Of a DNA stretch of 64,000 nucleotides, positions 55,176-64,000 are shown piece by piece. This stretch comes from Siphonodentalium dalli (taxonomy: Eukaryota; Mollusca; Scaphopoda; Gadilida; Siphonodentaliidae). The notes under the pieces are model-generated. The model was not told the DNA's origin. It ran no database searches and saw only the letters and a program-made list of their open reading frames with translations. A program made the position numbers and the translations under genes. The stretch covers positions 54,537,899 through 54,601,898 of the forward strand of contig CP136067.1 in assembly GCA_032622095.1 (NCBI GenBank). Reading direction: 5' to 3'. Position 1 is the first letter of the stretch, and each line of letters starts with the position of its first letter.

Positions 55176-56094
55176 TAGTAAAAATTCAAATGAAACATTG
55201 AATTTGAAAGACAGAAAAAGGAAACTAACGTAAAACGGTAAATAAACAGAAAATAAAGCATAGACATAACAAATTCTTTCGGTTTATATCACAAATGAGA
55301 AACGAACGGTCTTTGTTGCTGTTCTGTTGGCAAATATCGGTAGAAAATGTTTACACTGACTGACTTGGCAATGACAACAATGCAATTGTGCAGACGATAT
55401 GTACGCACGTGTTTTCACGTCTGAACATCAAGGGACGTAACTCAAATAACTCAATATTTTATTCGTCTGGTAATTTTAAGAATCCTTCAAGTTCTTAATA
55501 TAATGAAATAACTAAATTTTGTAAGCATCTACATTGCCTTTAGTATACAATAAATAATTAAAAATTAAATTATACAGAAAAATAAATGCCAAAAAGTGCA
55601 AAGCGCGTGCTGTTGCTATTGACAACAGAACGTGACGAAACAAACCAAACAAGTGTTGGAACATTTATAGACCCATCGTGTTCGAAGAAAGGTAATTTCT
55701 CATAGGGTTTGGCATATAACCTATCTAATTAGCATTGAATCAGACAATCTAGATCTCAGTGAGTAACCTTGTCGTCAGTGTTTCGTTTATTTCACGATAT
55801 TTAATAATTTATGAGCACTTGAAAAATGTCTTCCCCATTTTCGTGAAGACATCAATATCAACAAATTGCTCACCCGATCTGTGTGAGTGTGTCTCTAGTC
55901 TAGATTGCTCAAATATTGCTTCGATGTTAAATTTTCCATATAGTAGCTTTTATAGTTATCAGTATTGCAGCCGTTCAATTTTGAGACACAAAATTGTGCT
56001 TCTGCCAGTTCTGCCAACTTCTGCCAAGTTCTGGTGTGAGTTCAAACTAAAAATTCAAATTGTTATAATCTATTCATTTTTGTGCTTATTTTGT
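55176..56094. other. No gene recognised
   Basis: AT-rich. A 137-codon plus-strand ORF (55759-56172) is Ser/Phe-rich, overlaps a repeat at its 3' end and resembles nothing I know. Confidence 0.35.
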
Positions 56095-57240
56095 AGATCT
56101 CACCATTCTGGTTACAGAACCGAAAACCTTTTTCAGATTCGTCAAATATTTTTTGAGTTACGGACATTTTAGTACCCCAAAAATGGGTCGTTTTTAAGAT
56201 TTCCGAGTCCCTAATTTTGCCATATTGTCAAAATAGGCTAAAAAGCAGATTTTAGGGTCAATTATTTTTAAAAATACACAATAATTTTGTTTTGTTTCAC
56301 TATATTAAGTGGTTAACCTACTGGGTAGAGCACAATAATACATTATTTCATACCTTAATGGTCAAGAACGAAAAAAATCTACCAACGAAATGTGTGACAG
56401 TGTGTTCCGTAACATGGACTTAGTCAAATTTGGCTTTGTGACATGGGGTTTTGTGACGAAATGCCATATTTGAGGTCTGGTAACTCAGTAAATTGATATC
56501 CATACATCTTGATGTTTTCACAACATATTCTATATGTTTGACTAACTATATTGTGAGAAAATTTCTATTATTAGATGCGAAATATTTTCGTTTAATGGCC
56601 CTATGGGTTATTGAAAATCTCTTATATTCAAAATTGTCGTTTTTTTTGCATTTTTTGCCATTTTTCTTGGTTTTTTGTGTATAAAAAATTAAAAAGTGAT
56701 CTTAAGTTGTTAAAACTAGTTGAACTTTCATCTGAAATCATATTTTAGTTGAAACAAAGTCATATTGTTGATTATTCTATTGTAAGTTTATGGATTTCGC
56801 CACTTTTTGTTGTCAACTGACCCCAAATTTGACTTGTTATAGGGGTAGGGCAAACCAGAAAAATTATCCATGTTCTAATATTAGACATATTGGAGACAAA
56901 GGGTTGTTTTTTTATGCTTGGTTACACTATTATTGTTTTATATAAAACATACTAAACATTATCTCAGGTTTATTTGGATATTTAAGGCTATATGATCAGT
57001 ATATTGTGTTGAAAAGTAGCCAAAACACCAAATTGCCATTTCGCGTCCGATTCAGAGTAAAATTTGTCATAACTTGGAGACCGTACATCGAAAATGGATG
57101 CGGTATGGTTTGTTAGGTAGAAAAATGTATGCTTGGTTTGTTTATTACAAAGCATTATGCTTTGTGATTTAATATTTATAAGTTATTCTCATTAAGCTTA
57201 CCCTCCCCCTATATTTTGCAATCTCATCAAATATCGTCGG
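56095..57240 (+). repeat. Second locus of the 21.5-23.9 kb inverted-repeat arm
   Basis: Diverged but colinear with 21830-22640: 'TTACAGAAC(C/A)GAAAA', 'TTTTGAGTTA', 'GTGTGTTCC', 'ATGGACTTAG', 'CCATATTTGAGGTC', 'TAAATTGATATCCATA' and 'ATTGGAGACAAAGGGTTGTT' appear in the same order. Only one arm is present here. Confidence 0.75.
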
Positions 57241-57284
57241 TACACCAAGAGTCACATACAAGTGACCATGGTTCACAAGGCAAC

Positions 57285-57905
57285 CCTTACGATCTCTCCA
57301 GGGAAGAATAATAACACAGCAGATAGATTGTTTAGTATATATTTTGATATTTAGAAATATTTACATCGAGATGTCAGATACGAAACTACGAGCCTAATCG
57401 TAACGTTAAGTTTGATTGCTTAGTTTAAATGGGTTAGGATGTGTGGCCTCCAACCTCCCCGTACAGCCTTACCACCTCTCAGGGAAAGAAAAACAAAACT
57501 TCAAATACGTGATTGTTTAATATATATTTTCGATATTTAGAAATATTGACATCGAGATGATACGAAAGTACGAACCTCTACAATTACTCCACCTAATCGT
57601 AACGTTAACTTTGATTGGTTAGTTTAAATGGGTTAGGATGTGTGGCCTCCAACCTCCCCTTACAGCCACAGCCTTACAACCTCTCAGGGGAAGAAAAACA
57701 AAACTTCAAATATGTGATTGTTTAATATATATTTTTGATATTTAGAAATATTGACATCGCGATGATACGAAAGTACAAACCTCTACAATTACTCCACCTA
57801 ATCGTAATGTTACCTTTGATTGGTTAGTTTAAATGGGTTAGGGTGTGTGGCCTCCAACCTCCCCTTACAACCACAGCCTTACCACCTCTCAGGGGAAGAA
57901 AAACA
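57285..57905 (+). repeat. Tandem repeat of about 200 bp, three units
   Basis: Units share ATATATTTT(C/T)GATATTTAGA, ATTGACATCGAGATGATACG, TTTAAATGGGTTAGGATGTG and GCCTCCAACCTCCCC. The second and third are nearly identical; the first is more diverged. Confidence 0.88.
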
Positions 57906-57911
57906 ACACTC

Positions 57912-59215
57912 ACTCCATCCATCCATCTGGGACAGATAGGATCAATCCATCCATCTGGGACAGATAGGATCCATCCATCTGGGACAGGTAGGATCCATCC
58001 ATCCATCTAGGGACAGATAGGATCCATCCATCCATCTGCGACAGATAGGACCCACCCATCAGGGTCCGTCCGTCATGTCAGTCATGTATGTCAGTCATGC
58101 ATGTCAGTCAGGTCTGTTAGTTAGTCAGTCATGTCTGTCAGTCAGGTCTGTCAGTCACTCAGGTCTGTCAGTCAGGTCTGTCAGTCAGGTCCGTCAGCCA
58201 GGTCTGTCAGTCATGTCTGTCAGTCATGTCAGTCAGGTGATCCATCCATCCATCTGGGACAGATAGGATGATAAGGATCCATCCATCCATCTGGGACAGA
58301 TAGGATCCATCCATCCATCTAGGGACTGATAGGATCCATCCATCCATCAGGGTCCGTCCGTCATGTCAGTCATGTATGTCAGTCAGGTCTGTCATGTCTG
58401 TCAGTCATGTCTGTCAGTCAGTCAGGTCAGTCATGTCTGTCAGTCATGTCTGTCTGTCAGTCAAGTCAGTCAGTTATTCATTTCAGTCAGTATGTCATTC
58501 ATGTCAGTATGTCATGTCAGTCAGTCAGTATGTCAGTCAGTAATTCATGTCAGTATGTCAGTCAGTCAGTCATTTATGTCAGTCAGTCAGTATGTCATGT
58601 CAGTCAGTATGTCAGTCAGTCATGTCAGTCCAGTCAATATGTCATGTCAGTCAGTATGTCCAGTCAGTCATGTCAGTCAAGTCAGTCAGTATGTCATGTC
58701 AGTCAAGTCCGTCATTCATGTCAGTCATTCATGTCAGTCAGTATGTCAGTCAGTCAGTCAGTATGTCAGTCAGTCATGTCAGTCAGTCCATTCAGTATGT
58801 CATGTCAATCAGTATGTCAGTCAAGTCAGTCAGTCAGTATGTCATGTCAGTCAGTATGTCAGTCATTAATGTCAGTCAGTATGTCATGTCAGTCAGTATC
58901 AGTCATTAATGTCAGTCAGTCAGTATGTCAGTCAGTGTGTCCAGTCAGTCCAGTCAGTCATACCAGTCCATTCAGTATGTCAGTCAGTCATGTCAGTCAG
59001 TATGTCATGTCAGTATGTCATGTCAGTCCAGTCAGTAGATCATGTCCGTTAGTATGTCAGCAGTCAGTATGTCAGTCAGTCAAGTCAGTCAGTGTGTCAG
59101 TCATTCATGTCAGTCAGTCATGTCAGTCAGTATGTCAGTCAGTATGTCATGTCAGGCTGTATGTCAGTCCAGTCAGTTCAGTGAGTATGTTAGTCAGTAT
59201 GTCATGTCAGTCAGT
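57912..59215 (+). repeat. Compound satellite: CCATCCATCTGGGACAGATAGGAT plus GTCA-rich microsatellite
   Basis: 57912-58060 and 58230-58345 are arrays of CATCCATCTGGGACAGATAG plus GATC. Each is followed by GTCCGTCCGTCATGTC and arrays of GTCAGTCAGGTCT or GTCAGTCAGTATGTCAT (58075-58230 and 58350-59215). The long ORFs (up to 290 codons of Ser-Val-Cys-Gln) arise because the 4-bp repeat is free of stops in several frames. Confidence 0.93.
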
Positions 59216-59229
59216 ATGCACGCTGACCC

Positions 59230-60925
59230 TTACTTACTTCAATTTTTGTAAAGACAAAACTTGCAACAAATTAATTTAATGCTAATTTATCTGCCAATTT
59301 ACTCGGCTGAGTGTAAATATAAGTAATGAATGTTCCACACAAAATGTGAGACCATAATTCTTTGGTTTGTATTGGTCCAGTTTACAATTACATGTCATTT
59401 TTTGCTTTCAACAGAATGTTATGTTAAATTATATTTTATGTTGTTGTTGTTGTAACTGGAGTCTGGAACCCTGAACACATCTTTAGTATACGGTATGTCA
59501 ACACGACTGCAATAACTATGTGGCCTAACGTTAGGTGAGAAAACAAAACAAGTCAGATTGAAGGCAGTCTGACGACCACGTGTTTTATGTTGTGTTTAAA
59601 AAATGTTGGCATAAATTCGGAGTAATGGGCGGAGCTTCGCTAAAAGGTAGTAAATAAAAAACCGAACTGATCGACACATAACGCCAGTTATTTCTCAATA
59701 AAAACACTCTTTTTTCATATGACAATCGAAAGGAACGTTTCAGTTATTGGTGTCAACTGGCATTCATTTGTGTTTCAATTAAATTGTACTTAAAATTTAC
59801 TTGAAAACACCAAAGCATTGTCAGATTGTGTACACGCTACATCGATCACCTGGCGATGATCAATGGAATGTTCTGGGCATTTGGGGCGATGGTCGAAATG
59901 TAAACAAGGTCACATTCGACCCAATTCAATTGACATTTGATTATTGTTTTCAACGGGAGCAGGCCATATTGCATTAAACAAACGGCTCATTATACACAGA
60001 GAATCCATCTTTTCGTAGTAGTTATAACGCGGAAAACTTGGAAGTAATAACTTTTTGGCGCGTAATTGACTTTGACGTCATTGCAGACCACTGTATACAA
60101 TGGCGTTGTGGGACGAAAATATCGTCGCTGGAGGTCGCCCAAGTCGGGACTAGATGAGGCTCACGATGGTGGGTTTCCGCCGGCCGTTCCTGTGTCTAGC
60201 CAATCGGCATTAATCTTATTTGTCTAAAGTGATACCCCCCTTTCCGATTCCGCGTGAAACTCTCGGGAATTCCCAAGGGGTTTTTGAGGGCGCCGCTTAG
60301 AAGAGTTTTTATTTTTCAAAAAGGTACTTACAATTAACCTTTTTTGAAGTTTCACACGGCATTCAAAAGGTCTGATTATGCTCTTTATAATGCACTTACC
60401 TCCATTTGACGATATGTAGTATTAACCAGCGGGATCTTCGTAAAAAACTAATGCCAAAAAGTCACATACATTTTTAACGCCAAAAATACGACGAAATTCG
60501 GCAACTTTGACGTCGCAATTTTTTTTTTTATAAAAGTAAGACCCATATAATATTTATAACGTCGGCATGGTGAGATCACATTCTACCAGGCTGTGGATTG
60601 CCATTGTATTTGAATGTTTTACTAAAAAGATATAATTAATCAAAAAGTGCTCACTTTTGTAATTTTTGACCCAAATCTTAAAAATTACGTCGTGACGTTG
60701 AACATCCCTACTTTAAGTTTAAAACTTTAAAGTTTAAGTTTTGCCAAGTTCTGGAGACTTGGACTCTTTGGACTGGAAGTTCTGTGGCATTAGGCTTAGC
60801 CATTACGATTTACGTGACTGGTGAGTACAGTGAGGCTGTAATTTAAAACTTAAGTAGCGATTAAATAGTTGCGCACCTCACGATCTTGCCAATCTTGGTC
60901 GAGTTGACACTCAATACTTGAAAGT
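59230..60925. other. Unassigned single-copy-looking region
   Basis: No similarity to other parts of the window. 60060-60310 is relatively CpG-rich (GGTCGCCCAAGTCGG, GCCGGCCG) and a donor-like CTGGTGAGTACAG lies at 60820. This could be promoter or 5' exon territory of an unrecognised gene, but no coding exon is supported. Confidence 0.3.
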
Positions 60926-60929
60926 TAAA

Positions 60930-61616
60930 GCACACGAAGCGATATTTGTTGCACGATATTTGTTGCGATTATAAGATCGGTGTGCACACACGCGGTGACA
61001 CGGTCTGATTTTAGTTGTGCGACTTCTGTTTTTATCACCGTAGACCATGCACTGCTCATGATGCAATCTGTTCGTACGATCTGATTGTTTACTTTCTCAT
61101 GAATGCAATGGGTTACAACTTACGGGTATTATTAACGTGATATAGGCTACCGGTATAGTATTTCATAATCAGATATTATATAGACACCAATTTGCTGAGT
61201 GATGTCCAGTCCACCTTGTTTTGTTTTTGTATTCACTTGTAGTTGTATTGTAGATGCACGAGGCATATATATATATGACTCCCATGCCTCAATCAAAGCA
61301 TGCATTCTTCCGGCGTCCAAAATATCCCGACACTGACTTTGCTAATCAACTTGAACTTGAAGGACATGCTGGACGCCATGTTGTTGTGAAATAAAAATTA
61401 AAACATGTGATTGCCACATGATCATATTAATAGTTGAATCTGATTGGCTACTTCACATAAATCGCACAACTCGATTGTAGAAAATCAAAATTATTTGATT
61501 CCTTGTGGAGCCGATCATGCGACAAACTGTCGTGCGATTTTCCACTGCACACGCTATGATTTGACCCGTAACCGGTGGCCAATATTTGTCGTACAATATA
61601 TATCACATCGTGTGCA
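60930..61616. mobile_element. Possible inverted-repeat element with GCACACGA ends
   Basis: Left GCACACGAAGCGATATTTGT, right (inverted) GCACACGATGTGATATATAT; GTGCGATTTTCCACTGCAC and similar blocks inside. No target duplication is readable. Confidence 0.4.
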
Positions 61617-61865
61617 GCGCACTTAACTAATAAAATGCAGCATGGTAACAGTTGGCTTAACGATCGTCGCAGACGACATACTCACAAAGCATTCAATTTC
61701 AAAGCCAGGTTATAGTCGCAAAGAAGTGTTTTGGCACAGTCAGTGTGTAATGTTCATGCGTGTGTGAAGGAGACAGCATTGTCAAAGCAATCATTGATAT
61801 TGCGACCTCGTCACTCACCAAGGACTTGCAGGTGTGAGATACATGTACACATGTAGCTAGCAGTA

Positions 61866-61895
61866 GGGCTGGGCGATATTTCAATATATTGACTA
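61866..61895 (+). mobile_element. Terminal fragment of a hAT-like element (TAGGGCTGGGCGATA)
   Basis: TAGGGCTGGGCGATATTTCA is a common hAT-type terminus. It is cut off by the pogo-like insertion at 61896; no partner end was found. Confidence 0.4.
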
Positions 61896-63762
61896 CTCTC
61901 GTGTGCCAAATAATCGTACATGTATGATTATTAATTTAAAATTTTTTTTTATCAAATGTGTATATTCGCGGGACAGTGGGCCAGTTGTAAATATTTGGAC
62001 ACATGGAAAAACGCTTGCATCATGTTCCGACAAAACAGCGGACGAGTCTACTTTTGTTTAGCCCACATATCTCTGGTGACTCGGTAATGATTGTTGAATG
62101 TACTATGACGGGAACCACGTGGTTCGCAACAGTCGCTAACCAGTTATCCCAATGACGCAATGGAACGTTCTGCTTTTAGTGATGATATAAAGCATGGCGT
62201 CACTGGTTCGGGGCTCCGTGCGGGTTAATAATTTGTGTTTAAAATTGGAATTACGAAATGATAGCCGTGTTTGAACGGCACAGAATTCAAATTAGTAACG
62301 CATGACTTTTTCTAATTCCAATAGTTGCCTCCATGACCCAATTACCGCTTTGGTGATTTTACAATTTAAAACACCTCTCTTCCCGGTGTCATAATTCCCA
62401 CGTGGTCTGCAGACTGTCGCGCGCGCTGTATATGTACAGTCGCGAGCAGAAACAACAAACTGGGCAGCATGCATGGAGTCCCAAACTTCCCCAGTGAACT
62501 TATTATCCCATGTTCATTTAATTCATTAAATATTCCATGTCAGTATACCGAATCATATTCTCTCAAATTTAGGCCATTAAAAATAACTATGCTGTCAGGC
62601 AATTATCCCCAAAAATTATGGTGAGGGAGGATCAGAGGATGGCTCTTTATATTTATGTAGGTCCTAAGTCTCAAAAACGTACCTCAAAATAACATATTTC
62701 AGCGGACAGTTGACCGTACTTTCCCATTGAACAAAACAGGTTTTGAAATGATGAGAGGGGGTGCCTGATAACATAGATATATTGTTAATGGCCTGACCAG
62801 TAAACAGTTGCTGGAACAAACAAATACTAGTACATGTAAATAGATAAAAAAAAATATGGTTCAATATAACTAGTAATGTACTACATAGTAGTATTCATAC
62901 TATTTCTTGGTTGGGGTGTTATTTGGATATATTTATTTTTGGCAGAAATTCCATACACTGGACATAGGACAAGGTGTAAATTATAATGTCAGATTGACGC
63001 TGAAATTAGTGTATGATAGTTCAAATCATTCACTGTATGATCATACTTGGACATTGAAACGACTATGACATGAAATATCTAAATTCATATTAGTAAATAC
63101 GAAAAATTTATTTGAATGAAATGATAGAGATAATAGTGCACTAGAAATCTCAGTACGAGTGTGACAATACTCAGGGGAAAACCCCGGCGTTATCAACCTG
63201 TACTATTATTCCGCCCTGTACCAGCCCTGGGAATTAAGGAAAATTTTCCTAGGCAATATATTTGCCTAGGTGAAAGAAATCGGCCTAGGCGAAAACAGAT
63301 TTTACCTAAGCAATTTTGCAACAATATTGCCATCTCAAATCAATATGATTCAATAATAACATGAATTGCCCAGAATTGCCTAGTTATTTTGCGGAACTTT
63401 ATTTCCAGGCCATTACTCAACATATATGTACAATTCCACAAATCATCTCCAAAATAAGTGTCCTTATAACGGGTAGCTAGTTAGTGGCCCAGTGCCATGG
63501 AAACCATTGTAGGACAATATATGTAATGAGTTATTTAAGGAAATATTTTGGCTAAAGAGGTTCTATTTCTGATATACACAAATAAATTTTAGTAACCCAA
63601 TGAACTTGTTTTACCTAGGAAATATTATTGCCTAGGCAAACCGATTTTGCCTCTGCTTTTACCTAGGCATTGCCTATTGCCTAGGCTAATTCCCAGGGCT
63701 GCTGTACTATTATTAATTTTGTCCCCATTTTCCGCCCTGTACTATTATTTGGCACACAAGAG
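61896..63762. mobile_element. Pogo-like deletion derivative C of the 14-19 kb element
   Basis: Ends CTCTCGTGTGCCAAATAATC and, inverted, CTCTTGTGTGCCAAATAATA with TA at 61894-61895 and 63763-63764. The first 600 bp match, inverted, the right end of element B (18360-19039), and the rest matches B's left end (14005-14830), so the transposase has been deleted precisely from the middle. It contains the MITE at 63222-63701. The part from 62633 on is duplicated at 9274. Confidence 0.92.
63222..63701 (-). mobile_element. GCCTAGGC-rich MITE, third copy, 6-bp duplication
   Basis: Ends CAGCCCTGGGAATTAAGG ... CTAATTCCCAGGGCTG with CTGTAC at 63216-63221 and 63702-63707. The empty site is preserved in copy A at about 9855-9865 (CGCCCTGTACTATT), which proves the boundaries. 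Confidence 0.96.
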
Positions 63763-63845
63763 TATAGTCGGTTTGGGAAAAAAAAACCATATTAAAACCG
63801 TGTGTAAAATAAATATTATCACCTCATAAGACGGTTTCAACTTAC

Positions 63846-63921
63846 AATCCAATACTGAGTTAAATACTTCAGCAGACCACTGATTGAAAGAAACCTTTAT
63901 CGGTCGCTCCTGAATCTCCAT
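63846..63921 (-). CDS. Exon-like ORF with splice donor, duplicated copy 2, unknown protein
   Basis: Same 25 codons plus one base and GTAAGT donor as at 10000-10075; the surrounding 235 bp differ at only a few positions. Upstream in minus sense it reaches CGGAAGTGC before the window ends. On the same strand as the HORMAD gene but in another frame when joined to its first coding exon, so it is not simply the missing HORMAD 5' coding exon; it could be a 5' UTR exon or the first exon of another gene. Confidence 0.45.
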
Positions 63922-64000
63922 TGTCTTATTGTATCTTATTGTAACCAATGATGACAGACACATTTTGCATTCCTGTGACAAGTTGCACTTCCGAGCGGGT

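Noticed and set aside
58363-59279. ORFs of 168, 290 and 120 codons rich in Ser-Val-Cys-Gln
   Set aside because: They are frames through a GTCA-based satellite without stops; composition follows the 4-bp repeat and all frames are similarly open.
59640-60310. CpG-rich stretch as a defined promoter and first exon (ATGGCGTTGTGGGACGAAAA)
   Set aside because: The frame from this ATG closes after 17 codons and no donor or similarity supports an exon; left as an unassigned region.
1-64000. tRNA or rRNA genes
   Set aside because: I looked for tRNA A/B-box pairs with cloverleaf potential and for conserved rRNA words and found none that hold up by eye; a tRNAscan or Rfam search would settle this.

Overview
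This is animal nuclear DNA. It is AT-rich, has a very low density of long ORFs, and has consensus GT-AG splice sites. Mobile-element remnants dominate it. The host gene content and the repeat style point to a marine invertebrate: a repeat with 'CCCATATTCGAAC' and a GACGGACGG tail that I associate with molluscs and relatives, and transposase types common in lophotrochozoans, cephalochordates and hemichordates. The phylum is not settled by the sequence.

Host gene. One real gene is recognisable: a minus-strand HORMA-domain meiotic axis protein (HORMAD1/Hop1 type). Six coding exons run from 36147 (ATG) down to 5398. Two are micro-exons of 21 and 27 nt. All junctions have GT-AG sites and the reading phases agree from exon to exon. 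The 3' exons lie before base 1 and the 5' UTR exon was not found. Most of the annotated elements up to about 36 kb sit in its introns; one intron is 21.8 kb. A second exon-like sequence (25 codons plus a splice donor) occurs twice, at 10000-10075 and 63846-63921, inside a duplicated segment.

Mobile elements by region. 0-5 kb: a TTAA hairpin element and a decayed Tigger-like element. 5-9 kb: palindromes, a 161-bp tandem array and short CAGCCCTC elements. 14-19 kb: a 5-kb pogo-like transposon with TA target sites and a broken DDE transposase, interrupted by a 956-bp hAT element. 20-24 kb: a large inverted repeat with a Cys-rich ORF remnant. 25-30 kb: a hAT element nested in another hAT element, itself inside a tandem repeat. 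31.7-33.3 kb: a second, shorter hAT of the same family. 34-47 kb: several TA, TTAA and 6-bp-target elements, many nested. 47-49 kb: an inverted repeat containing a cluster of a 16-bp motif. 49.8-54 kb: a 4.2-kb Harbinger-like element carrying another hAT and a 1.5-kb foldback of CTGCAG palindromes. 54-55 kb: a hAT element carrying the 3' coding end of a LINE. 56-59 kb: a dispersed repeat, a tandem repeat and a GTCA-rich satellite. 62-64 kb: a deletion derivative of the 14-19 kb pogo-like element.

Main theme. Many insertions can be dated relative to one another because target-site duplications are still readable. A group of pogo-like families shares the end TACTC(T/C)..GG..CCAAATAA but carries family-specific variants of an internal repeated motif, which looks like diversification of transposase-binding modules.
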